Virus record (IMG/VR): IMGVR_UViG_3300031027_000046
Coordinates: 1-21,775 of that record
Reading direction: 5' to 3' (one strand)
Source: a virus
DNA: 21,775 bases
Each line of letters opens with the position of its first letter. The stretch's first letter is position 1. Made by a program: the position numbers and the translations under genes. The notes under the pieces were generated by a model. The model ran no database searches and had not been told where the DNA came from. It worked only from the letters and a program-made list of their open reading frames with translations. Below, piece after piece: positions 14,936 through 21,452 of this stretch.

Positions 14936-15117
14936 GGCGCGGCGTCCTTCGTCTTGTCGGGCCTGCCACCAGGACAAGTCGTACCGCCTTCGGCGGTCTG
15001 GCGGTTGTGCGCCGTGATCCGGGCCTCGCGCGGCCCGAGGGTCCGCACATCACCGCAGACTGGGCAGTAGAACCGGCGCAGGATCCCGCGCGGTCGGCGC
15101 GCGTAGGTCTGGGTCAC
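14932..15117 (-). CDS. Small zinc-ribbon-like protein, 61 aa
   Basis: The GTG at 15117 overlaps the peptidase gene's TGA as GTGA. The sequence contains FYCPVCGDVRTLGPREARIT followed by a TTCPGG segment, giving a Cys-X2-Cys pair plus a later Cys near a His; it could be an incomplete zinc ribbon. The N-terminus is basic (TYARRPRGILRR), compatible with nucleic-acid binding. Position in a run of overlapping accessory genes supports reality; role unknown. Confidence 0.72.
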   Translation of the reverse strand: MTQTYARRPRGILRRFYCPVCGDVRTLGPREARITAHNRQTAEGGTTCPGGRPDKTKDAAP

Positions 15118-15647
15118 AGCGACCGCCCGGTCTTCAGGTCGACCGGGTCCAGAACGGTCCTCAGTCGGTAGAGGTCGCCCGGCGTGGCGTAGCCCGGCCA
15201 GCGGCCGTCGGCGAAGAGGTGCCAGCCGCCGTCGGCCGCCGCGCGGTCGGCCAGCTGGGAGCAGATCATGTGGCCTGTATCGCCGATGTACTCCCGTAGC
15301 CCCGGTGCCGGGAGGTGCAGCCGGTGTGCGGCGATCGCGGCGTAGTCGAGGAACGAGTACGGCACGCCGAGGTACGCCTCTGCTGCTGCGGCCACGGCCG
15401 ACCCGTACTGGACCGGGCAGTGCAGCCAGGCCACCGTGTTCGAGGCGTACTCGGCCAGGGCCGCCTTGCGCGCGCCGCTGGGTTCGGCTTCCACGATCCA
15501 GCCGTTCCCGGTGTAGACGAACGCGTGTTCGTAGTTCACAAAACCGTCACCGTCGAGCCACTGAGCAGCCCTGATGCCCAGGCCCACGCCACTCTGGATC
15601 TGAGTCAGCCCGATGTCCCCCGGACTCGGCGTGTAGAGGTCGACCAC
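15114..15647 (-). CDS. Permuted papain-like (NlpC/P60-superfamily, YiiX-type) peptidase, 177 aa
   Basis: The GTG at 15647 has GGGAG upstream at good spacing. The order of catalytic residues is His first: H41 in YEHAFVYTGNGW, E54 in IVEAEPSG, and C129 in GHMICSQLADRA. This permuted arrangement is characteristic of YaeF/YiiX-like cysteine enzymes. A conserved-looking YLGVPYSFLDY lies between. The protein would cleave peptide or amide bonds, possibly in peptidoglycan or an acylated substrate. It sits between a beta-helix protein and small genes, in an operon headed by a holin-like protein, so an envelope role is plausible. No signal peptide is visible. It is distinct from the GH25 enzyme at the right edge. 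Confidence 0.78.
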   Translation of the reverse strand: MVDLYTPSPGDIGLTQIQSGVGLGIRAAQWLDGDGFVNYEHAFVYTGNGWIVEAEPSGARKAALAEYASNTVAWLHCPVQYGSAVAAAAEAYLGVPYSFLDYAAIAAHRLHLPAPGLREYIGDTGHMICSQLADRAAADGGWHLFADGRWPGYATPGDLYRLRTVLDPVDLKTGRSL

Positions 15648-15662
15648 GGTGCGCTCCCAGTC

Positions 15663-16841
15663 TCAGATGTTGTCGCCGTCGGCGACGTAGACGAACCGCA
15701 GGGACGAGGCATCGGCCCCGTCAGTCACCAGGAAGGTGGCGGCCGTCCTGTTGTTCTTCCTGGTGCAGCCCTCGTACAGAGCGAGCTGCCGGACCAGCGG
15801 TGCCGTGGCGTGGTAGGCGTGCTTTCCGGTCAGGTCGCAGTTCCGGTAGGCCACCATGCCCGGGTTGGTGTAGTCCGAGGTGACCAGGGCACTGCTGAAC
15901 GGCTCGAAGCCGAGCGCGGTGTCCGAGCAGCCGTCGAAGACGACCTGGCCGTTCCACAGGGAGGTGATGACCCGGTGGGTGGCGTTGCGCAGCTCGAACC
16001 GGACGTCCCGGACGGCCAGCTTCTGGACGGAGTCGGCATGGCCCGCTACCGGGAAGTCGAAGAACTGGCTGATTCCGCCGTCGGCCCGGGTGCCCTCCAG
16101 GATGTAGCTGCCGCCCTGGCACTTCACGAAGCCGCCGCGGTCCATCCGGATGAAAGTGCCCGAATTGAACTCGATCTTGCAGTCGTTGAACCAGTAGTTG
16201 AGGAACTGGTCCTGCTGGCTGATCGCAGGCTGCATGCCGCCGTAGAGGAAGGCGATGCCGTAGTCCCCGCCGACCTGGCAGTTGTTCCAGCCGAACTCCG
16301 AGTTGAGGTTGTTGCCGTCCAGGCCGATGCCGTAGTTCCAGGTGCCGCGCCACTCGACGTTGTCGAAGCCCCAGTCCTGGGCCCCGGTGCTGGCGTAGCT
16401 GTAGAGGAACTCCGCACCGGAGGCCGCGCCCCGGAAGGAGCAGTCCCTGATCCGGACACCCATCCAGCGGTCCTGGTTGACGAACAGTGGACCGGGGCCG
16501 GTCTTGACGATCTCGCTGGTCCGCTTGCCGAGGCCGGTGATGGTCAGGCCCTCGGCCCGGCCCGGCTTGGCGACCATGATGGTGCCGGACACCGGGTAGG
16601 ACGCACCGGACAGCAGGACCACGGCCGTGCACACCGGTACGCTGCCGCCCTCGTCGGAGGCGAGGGACCCCTCCAGGTCGTCCATCAGAGCGGTGAAGGC
16701 GGCGGTCCAGTCGACCGGATCCTGCCCGCCCGCCACGTAGTCCTCAGGGCGAAGCACCAGGGCCTGGCGGCCCAGCAGGGTCTGGACGGTCGACGTCAGT
16801 GCGGCGAAGTCGGCTTCGGTCGGTACGGATACGGCGCTCAT
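15663..16841 (-). CDS. Right-handed beta-helix protein, possible tailspike/receptor-binding, 392 aa
   Basis: The ATG at 16841 overlaps the DUF1360-like gene's TGA as ATGA. Residues 1-60 form a helical N-terminus (TEADFAALTSTVQTLLGRQA) that could be a trimer or adaptor. From ~75 the sequence has beta-helix rungs: GTIMVAKPGRAEGLTITG, GVRIRDCSFRGAASG, WGFDNVEWRGTWNYGIGLDG, YWFNDCKIEF, VRDVRFELRN and VAYRNCDLTG. Such pectate-lyase-like folds occur in phage tailspikes and glycan depolymerases. No catalytic set could be assigned. Its position before portal, among accessory genes, is unusual for a tail protein, so a surface enzyme delivered otherwise is also possible. Confidence 0.78.
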   Translation of the reverse strand: MSAVSVPTEADFAALTSTVQTLLGRQALVLRPEDYVAGGQDPVDWTAAFTALMDDLEGSLASDEGGSVPVCTAVVLLSGASYPVSGTIMVAKPGRAEGLTITGLGKRTSEIVKTGPGPLFVNQDRWMGVRIRDCSFRGAASGAEFLYSYASTGAQDWGFDNVEWRGTWNYGIGLDGNNLNSEFGWNNCQVGGDYGIAFLYGGMQPAISQQDQFLNYWFNDCKIEFNSGTFIRMDRGGFVKCQGGSYILEGTRADGGISQFFDFPVAGHADSVQKLAVRDVRFELRNATHRVITSLWNGQVVFDGCSDTALGFEPFSSALVTSDYTNPGMVAYRNCDLTGKHAYHATAPLVRQLALYEGCTRKNNRTAATFLVTDGADASSLRFVYVADGDNI

Positions 16842-17245
16842 GACCAAGTCCTGGAGGCGAGTAGGGCGGCGGCGGCCCACACAGCGGGGGCGACCAGCCA
16901 GGGATCGGGGATGCCGGTGGTCAGCGCGACCGCGGCGGTGAGTGCCCCGGCCAGCCACCCCGAGCAGCACCAGGGGCAGCTGACCAGTTCGGCCAGCCAG
17001 TGGGGAGACCAGTCCGCCCGGTTGACGTAGCGGTTCTCTACGCCGTCGACCGCCTGGTGGACGAACGGCTCCCCGTCTCCGGCCGTTCTCCGGAGCAGCG
17101 CCCACTCTGGTTCAGTCAGTGGCCGCCAGCCGCCTGCAAGGCGGTCGCGCACCCACAGCACCGGCGGGAAATCGTCCTTCGTGACGATCCGCGCGGCCCG
17201 GTAGGTGGTAAGCGCCATCAGGACCAGGAGGAGTGGCAGGCTCAT
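16838..17245 (-). CDS. DUF1360-like small membrane protein, 135 aa
   Basis: The ATG at 17245 overlaps the preceding TGA as ATGA; longer starts add non-native sequence. It opens with a hydrophobic segment MSLPLLLVLMALTTYRAARI followed by VTKDDFPPVLWVRDRL, then a central soluble part and ELVSCPWCCSGWLAGALTAA with a Cys pair next to a second membrane stretch, ending in WAAAALLAS. The T.R..R...D...P.R...CPWC.G.W pattern is that of DUF1360, common in Gram-positive phages. Function unknown; likely a two- or three-helix membrane protein acting at the host membrane. Confidence 0.82.
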   Translation of the reverse strand: MSLPLLLVLMALTTYRAARIVTKDDFPPVLWVRDRLAGGWRPLTEPEWALLRRTAGDGEPFVHQAVDGVENRYVNRADWSPHWLAELVSCPWCCSGWLAGALTAAVALTTGIPDPWLVAPAVWAAAALLASRTWS

Positions 17246-17553
17246 ACGGCTTCCCTCAGACCGGGGCACTGAGCGGCCAGTTCGCCGTCCGCCCAGGAGT
17301 GCTGCGCGTGGACCTCTTCGGCGTACCAGCGGGGACAGGGCAGCGCCAGCATGTCGCTGCTCCGGCGCTGGGAACGCATGTGCTGGTTCAGAGGCCATCC
17401 CTCGGAGTCCAGGTGCGCGCCGCGGTTCCGGTTGAAGTCGGCCAGGGCCTGCTCCGGATCGACCGCACTTCCGGCAGCGCAGGCAGGAGGCTCGGCACTA
17501 CGCCCTGCGTACTTCTCCTGGATGTGGCGGAGCCCCCGCTGGAGGGCGCTCAC
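17242..17553 (-). CDS. Hypothetical protein, 103 aa
   Basis: The GTG at 17553 overlaps the holin-like gene's TGA as GTGA, and its own stop overlaps the next start as ATGA. It contains an N-terminal helix SALQRGLRHIQEKYAG, an AVDPEQALADFNRNRGAHLD segment and a Trp/His-rich C-terminus (WYAEEVHAQHSWADGELAAQ). No membrane helix. No family recognised. Confidence 0.72.
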   Translation of the reverse strand: MSALQRGLRHIQEKYAGRSAEPPACAAGSAVDPEQALADFNRNRGAHLDSEGWPLNQHMRSQRRSSDMLALPCPRWYAEEVHAQHSWADGELAAQCPGLREAV

Positions 17554-17915
17554 GCCTGGACGGCTGGTGCCGGTGCAGGCGTGCGCTTCACCAGGGTCAC
17601 CGGGGTGACGTGGCCTCGGGAGATCAGCATCAGGAGCGCGAGGACGAGGCCGTTGACGGCCCCGACGACCCCTGGGCTGATGGAGAAGTGGAAGGTGGCC
17701 AGCAGGTCGACGGCGGCCACGACCAGGCCGGTGAAGGCGGTAGGTGCCAGCGGCCGGGTGAGGACGGCGGCCACGACGGCGAAGACAGCGGTGATGATCG
17801 CGGTGATGGCCCCGGCCTGGTCGGTCGTCAGACCGACGTTCAGGGTCACCACCACGGAGAGCACGGCGGATATGAAGGTGGTGATCAGGACAGGCTCGTT
17901 GCCCAGCGGCTTCAT
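17550..17915 (-). CDS. Holin-like membrane protein, 121 aa
   Basis: The ATG at 17915 has GAAGGA upstream. Three or four hydrophobic segments are visible at ~10-30, 34-55, 62-78 and 82-100, including VLITTFISAVLSVVVTLNVG and GAITAIITAVFAVVAAVL. A short Thr/Pro/Ala-rich C-terminal tail with basic residues follows. Size and topology fit an actinophage holin, which would form pores to release lysins or trigger membrane collapse. It begins the accessory operon 57 bases after terL. The designation is inferred from topology and context, not from a specific motif. Confidence 0.72.
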   Translation of the reverse strand: MKPLGNEPVLITTFISAVLSVVVTLNVGLTTDQAGAITAIITAVFAVVAAVLTRPLAPTAFTGLVVAAVDLLATFHFSISPGVVGAVNGLVLALLMLISRGHVTPVTLVKRTPAPAPAVQA

Positions 17916-17972
17916 CGGGATCCTTCTCTCGGTTGGCAGCAGTATGACCCGAGTGTTTTCAAGATCTGTCCG

Positions 17973-20345
17973 CTAGCCGATGGCCCGGGAGGCAGCCTTG
18001 CTGCCGAGGCCGGACCGGCCGGTACCCCTGGAAGTGGTGTGCACCAGTTTCTGCCCCCAGGCGTTCCAGACGCTGTTGTGCACCAGGATCCCGTTGGCGA
18101 AGAACTCCGGAACTTCCTCCACCGTCAGGTCATAGACCGGCCGCCTTCCTACGGGCTCGGAGATGCGCTCCACAGGAGTTGGAGCAAGTCGCGGGCACGG
18201 GCCGGTACTTGCTCTGCATGAACCCGGCGCCGCAGACGGGGCATTCAGCAGGCACCCTGTACCGGTCAGCCCGGTCGGACATACGCCGGTTGCAGGCTCG
18301 GGAGCAGTGCCGCGACTCTCCGGCATGCCGGGTCGAGTAGGTCTTTCCGCAAGCCTCGCAGGCCGAAGTGCGGGCCTCCCGGTTCGCGTAGCTGGCAGTA
18401 GCCTGCTGGGAATGCCAGGTCCGGCCTTCGTCACTCCGGTGCCAGTCCACGGCGAGGCCCCGGATAGCGTCCAGGTGGGCCAGCCACTCGGCGCTTCCCC
18501 GGTCGAAGTCTCCGGGATGTATCCGGGAATGCTCAAGGCGGGTGACGCACTGGAGGTTGGACGGGTCGTTGTTGAGAGGATCGAAGTCGACGTGATGGAT
18601 GACGCAGCCGCGAGGTACACCGCTCGCTCCGTGAGCCGCCTTCCACACCTCGGTATGGAGTTGACCGACGCCCCGAAGCCGTTTCCCGTCGGCGTAAGCG
18701 GTGTAGTAGACCCGGGCCGACCTGTGTCCAGATGCCGGATTCCGGCTGTAGGTGATGCCGTTGAAGACCACGGACTCCTTCTCGGATGCCATGCCCCCAG
18801 TCTATCGCCCCAGACTATGGCGTCCAGTCTTACGAACCCTTTGCCGAGCACCCAGACCCGATGGTTGGCCGTCCCGGTAAGGGGGCCCGCAGGGGTGTCC
18901 ACGCGGATGACCTCCTCGCTGGAGGACGTCATCCAGGAGCGCAGAACGCGCCGCCAGCCCTGTCGCGTCATTACCTGGTCGTCCGTAGTCACCGCTTCGA
19001 TCGGGACCGGCCCCCGGCGGGTGGTGACCAGGGTCCCCGCTACAAGGCAGGCGTCCAAGTGGTCCGGAGACCAGTCGAGTTCGGGGTACCAGGTGGTCAT
19101 CTGATCTTCCAAAACTTCGAAGACGCCGGCATGCCTCCAATACCCCTGTGAGGTCAGAGCGCTGACAGGCTGCGCCCGGATCGCCTTGCCCCGGGTGGCC
19201 GTCACGATCCGGATGGGGATGTTCACCCCCATGGCCTCGGCGGCCGTCCGGAGAGTCGAGACGCACATGGCCCCGCCGTAGTTGGTCTCCACGAAGATCT
19301 CGTCCGCGTTCCAGTCCACGGCCGCACTGACCGCCTTCCGGCCCCACCCGTCCGGAGACAGGTGGCAGCTCCGGTCGTCCAGGACGAAGCCCTGGTGGCG
19401 GGCCCTGGACGGAGGGAGCGTCAGACCTTCCTCAACGGGCATCACCGGAGGCAGTAGCAACCTCTTCGACTTGCCTACCACGATGATCCCCTGCTCCCCG
19501 GCTCCACCTGACGGGTCTACTCCGATCGAGATGCGGCCGAGATCCGGGACCGACCCTGCGTCGATGCGGGCGGCATCAATCGTGGACCGCTTCCACAGGG
19601 CGTTCTCGTCCTCGTCAATCACCAGGCCCAGGAGTTCCTGCCGACCGAGTTGCGTCCCGCCGTACGCGTCCTCCAGTGCTTCCCTGATCGACAGCGGCAA
19701 GTGCGGGTTGTCGTACATGGACGCCCGCGTAACGACGGTGTCCCGGATGCCGTTCGCTGCCAGTTTCCGGATCAGGTCCCGGGGCTTGGGTGTGGTGGAC
19801 CCGACCCAGTGCGGGTGCGGCCCGGCGCGCAAGCCGAACCTCATGTGGTCCCAGGCGTCCGCCAGGTACCGCCAGGCAGCTAGCTCCTCAGCCCAAACAG
19901 AGCACCGGTTCCCGCCAGAGCGGAGGCGCTCCACGTCATCGGCACTGTTGGCGCCGAACAGCTTGGCCTCGGAACCGTTCGGCCAGATCACGGTGAGCCC
20001 GCCGGGCCGCTGCACCATCCGGGCCGTCGGGTCGTGGGCGCGTATTCCGGACGGCCCTGCGAAGCAGGATGTGGCGGCATCGCCCAAGGTCGGCGCGATG
20101 ATGCCGACCCAGTGCGGGACGGGGCCGGGCAGGCATGCGGGGCCCTTGACGTGCTCCACGATGTGGTTGGCGCAGACGTCCGTCTTCCCGGCACCGCGTC
20201 CGGCGAGCAGCAGCCAGCCGTACCAGTCCCCCGGCGGGGTCACCTGGTGCGGCAGCGGGGTCCAACGCGGCGAGCGCAGCTCGGCGACCCGCTGGGCCAG
20301 CAGGTCGGCCGCCTTGCGGGCGACTATCTCAGCGTCACCGGGCAT
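17973..20345 (-). CDS. terL: Terminase large subunit precursor interrupted by an intein, 790 aa
   Basis: It would pump DNA into the head and cut it. Walker A is GRGAGKT at 49-55; a Walker B-like strand is CSVWAEELAAW; a coupling motif is GSTTPKP. The RNase H-like nuclease supplies D in SIGVDPSGG and E in IFVETNYGG. The third acidic motif, SPDHLDA, is cut by an intein (residues 433-757); the C-extein resumes at S758 with VWNAWG. The spliced protein would be 465 residues, normal for this family. The ATG at 20345 has a weak ribosome site and lies 20 bases after the NUMOD3-array stop. Intein excision would be needed to restore the nuclease centre. Confidence 0.93.
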   Translation of the reverse strand: MPGDAEIVARKAADLLAQRVAELRSPRWTPLPHQVTPPGDWYGWLLLAGRGAGKTDVCANHIVEHVKGPACLPGPVPHWVGIIAPTLGDAATSCFAGPSGIRAHDPTARMVQRPGGLTVIWPNGSEAKLFGANSADDVERLRSGGNRCSVWAEELAAWRYLADAWDHMRFGLRAGPHPHWVGSTTPKPRDLIRKLAANGIRDTVVTRASMYDNPHLPLSIREALEDAYGGTQLGRQELLGLVIDEDENALWKRSTIDAARIDAGSVPDLGRISIGVDPSGGAGEQGIIVVGKSKRLLLPPVMPVEEGLTLPPSRARHQGFVLDDRSCHLSPDGWGRKAVSAAVDWNADEIFVETNYGGAMCVSTLRTAAEAMGVNIPIRIVTATRGKAIRAQPVSALTSQGYWRHAGVFEVLEDQMTTWYPELDWSPDHLDACLVAGTLVTTRRGPVPIEAVTTDDQVMTRQGWRRVLRSWMTSSSEEVIRVDTPAGPLTGTANHRVWVLGKGFVRLDAIVWGDRLGAWHPRRSPWSSTASPTAGIRHLDTGRPGSTTPLTPTGNGFGASVNSIPRCGRRLTERAVYLAAASSITSTSILSTTTRPTSSASPALSIPGYIPETSTGEAPSGWPTWTLSGASPWTGTGVTKAGPGIPSRLLPATRTGRPALRPARLAERPTRPGMPESRGTAPEPATGVCPTGLTGTGCLLNAPSAAPGSCRASTGPCPRLAPTPVERISEPVGRRPVYDLTVEEVPEFFANGILVHNSVWNAWGQKLVHTTSRGTGRSGLGSKAASRAIG
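18075..19049 (-). mobile_element. Intein in TerL at the third nuclease motif (325 codons) with nested HNH gene
   Basis: The N-terminal splicing block begins C433-LVAGTLVTT; block B is GTANHRVWV with H495; the C-terminal blocks are VYDLTVEEVPEFF and NGILVHN, followed by Ser+1. The nucleophile, block-B His, penultimate His and terminal Asn are all present, so it should splice as a class 1 intein. Only about 85 N-terminal and 37-40 C-terminal codons look like intein, together a mini-intein. The ~200 codons between read as Ser/Thr/Pro/Arg-rich filler in this frame because that DNA encodes an HNH enzyme in the -1 frame. The total length is divisible by three, keeping terL open. Confidence 0.92.
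18130..18792 (-). CDS. HNH homing endonuclease nested out of frame within the intein, 220 aa
   Basis: The frame is -1 relative to terL and starts at ATG 18792, 9 bases after an in-frame TAG (18802-18804). The HNH core is VIHHVDFDPLNNDPSNLQC followed by RLEHSRIHPGD, with the usual His-His, Asn and His. Two Cys4 zinc-ribbon-like units follow: CEACGKTY...HCSRAC and CPVCGAGF...TCSNSC. The N-terminal ~60 residues (VVFNGITYSRNP, YYTAYADGKRLRG) resemble the beta-rich N-terminus of HNH_3-type enzymes. The ribosome site is poor; a run of five G (18794-18798) directly before the ATG might allow -1 slippage. It overlaps the C-terminal intein codons by about 55 bases. A homing role is inferred from family and location. 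Confidence 0.87.
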   Translation of the reverse strand: MASEKESVVFNGITYSRNPASGHRSARVYYTAYADGKRLRGVGQLHTEVWKAAHGASGVPRGCVIHHVDFDPLNNDPSNLQCVTRLEHSRIHPGDFDRGSAEWLAHLDAIRGLAVDWHRSDEGRTWHSQQATASYANREARTSACEACGKTYSTRHAGESRHCSRACNRRMSDRADRYRVPAECPVCGAGFMQSKYRPVPATCSNSCGAHLRARRKAAGL

Positions 20346-20365
20346 GGGCCCATGATGCCCGTGGA

Positions 20366-20761
20366 TCAGGCCTCGGCCTTCCGGCGGCGCTTCCGCTCGT
20401 GCCGGTGCCTGCCCTTCTCGGCCGCACTGATCTTCCGACGGGTGGCCGCTGACAGGTGGTGGTGGCTCTTGCTGCGCCGGGACTCCCGGGCCCGGCGCTT
20501 GCCCTTCTCTGCCAGACTGATCTTCCGGCGGGTGGCCGCAGACTCCCGGTGACCCCTGTGCGGGTGCCGCTTGCCTAGGCGCTCCGCCCGCTCCTTCGCC
20601 CGGGTCGCCAAGGACTGCTTGTGCCCCTTGTGCGGGTGCTTTCTGCCGAGGCGCTCGGCCCGCTCCTTGGCCCGGGTGGCCGCCGAGGCCTTGTGGCCGC
20701 GGTGCGGGTGGTGCCTGCCGCGCTCGGCCGCACTGATCTTCCGGCGGGTGGCCGCAGACTC
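20366..20761 (-). repeat. Tandem 72-bp coding repeats of the NUMOD3 array
   Basis: Repeat boundaries on the plus strand are 20690-20761, 20618-20689, 20546-20617, 20456-20545 and 20366-20455. The first three are exactly 72 bases (24 codons); the fourth is 90. The plus-strand word ctgatcttccg, then a or g, then cgggtggccgc, is almost identical in repeats 1, 4 and 5, suggesting recent duplication or conversion, whereas repeats 2 and 3 form a second subtype with a cgctc(g/c)gcccgctcctt(g/c)gc core. Confidence 0.85.
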
Positions 20762-20833
20762 CGGCCGCCTGGCACGCCGGGCGCGGTGCGGGCCATCAGG
20801 CAGGGTCCCCGGTATCGGATATGACCTCGCCAT
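20366..20833 (-). CDS. Free-standing NUMOD3-like repeat DNA-binding protein, 155 aa
   Basis: Five tandem copies of a NUMOD3-like motif fill residues 25-155: SAATRRKISAAERGR (25-48), SAATRAKERAERLGR (49-72), SLATRAKERAERLGK (73-96), SAATRRKISLAEKGK (97-126) and SAATRRKISAAEKGR (127-155). NUMOD3 is normally a DNA-binding accessory of HNH or GIY-YIG homing endonucleases; no nuclease domain is present here. The protein is extremely basic, with His-rich linkers (HHPHRGHK). I use the ATG at 20833, which overlaps terS by 38 bases without a clear ribosome site; a start further upstream is possible. It lies between terS and terL, so it is transcribed with packaging genes. It may be a relic of a homing gene or a packaging-related DNA binder. 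Confidence 0.8.
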   Translation of the reverse strand: MARSYPIPGTLPDGPHRARRARRPESAATRRKISAAERGRHHPHRGHKASAATRAKERAERLGRKHPHKGHKQSLATRAKERAERLGKRHPHRGHRESAATRRKISLAEKGKRRARESRRSKSHHHLSAATRRKISAAEKGRHRHERKRRRKAEA

Positions 20834-21389
20834 CGATCGCTGACAGCTTCGCCTGGGCAGCCTCCAGGGCGACCATCCGCTGCCTGGGGTCCAGGTTGAT
20901 GGCACCGAGCCCGGCCAGGATCGCCTCCACCACGACGGTGGCCTCCAGGTCGGTGCGCTGCTCGAAAGCTATGGTCAGCGACGGAGAGGCGTCCAGGCCG
21001 TGGCGTTTGGAGTACCGCTCGCTGATCCGGCCGAGCCGGTCGATCGCCGCCATGTTGGGGCCGAAGTCACGGACCGGGTTTCCGTCGCGGTCCGTGACGA
21101 CCTTTCCGCCCTGGATGAGCGGATGGCGGCCGGCGAGGATGGCGTACAGGGTGCGCCGCATACCGTCGTCGCGCTCGTCCTCGATCTGGCGCAGCATCTC
21201 GACACTCTCGGCGAGTTCGGCGCGGTGCTGCGCCAGGGCCCGGGATATGTCCATGTACGCGGCGGCTTTGTCACCGTGGTAGTGCTCCGCCATCTGGTCG
21301 GCGATCTGCTGGTAGGTGAAGCCGCTGCGCTTCAGCTCGATGGCCTTGGTCCGCCGTGCCGCCAGGTGCGCCTGGTCTCCGGTGCCCAT
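20796..21389 (-). CDS. terS: Terminase small subunit, 197 aa
   Basis: It would recognise phage DNA and recruit TerL for packaging. The ATG at 21389 has GGAGG six bases upstream; a longer frame to 21677 runs antisense through the lysozyme gene and is rejected. Residues ~8-35 form a helix-turn-helix-like N-terminus (ARRTKAIELKRSGFTYQQIA), followed by a long helical region (ISRALAQHRAELAESVEMLR, DERDDGMRRTLYAILAG) typical of oligomerising TerS. The C-terminal part contains GPNMAAIDRLGRISERYSKR. Location directly before terL supports the assignment. Confidence 0.85.
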   Translation of the reverse strand: MGTGDQAHLAARRTKAIELKRSGFTYQQIADQMAEHYHGDKAAAYMDISRALAQHRAELAESVEMLRQIEDERDDGMRRTLYAILAGRHPLIQGGKVVTDRDGNPVRDFGPNMAAIDRLGRISERYSKRHGLDASPSLTIAFEQRTDLEATVVVEAILAGLGAINLDPRQRMVALEAAQAKLSAIDGEVISDTGDPA

Positions 21390-21452
21390 GGGGAACCTCC
21401 TGGTCGGGGTCGCCCTTAGTGTAGGAGCGACCGCGCGGACGGAAGGACGCTG
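21390..21452. promoter_or_regulatory. Divergent intergenic region between terS and the GH25 gene
   Basis: The 63-bp gap contains both ribosome sites: GGAGG for terS and GGAAGGA for the lysozyme gene. A TACACT on the minus strand, with TTCCGT 15 bases upstream, could be a minus-strand -10/-35 pair; the same bases read TAGTGT on the plus strand. Only the divergence makes promoters likely; exact boxes are tentative. Confidence 0.35.

Noticed and set aside
20575-20796. ATG overlapping the terS stop (TGATG) as the start of a 73-codon gene
   Set aside because: The position suits coupling, but this frame is Ser/Arg/Pro-rich shadow; the repeated NUMOD3-like motifs are in the neighbouring frame.
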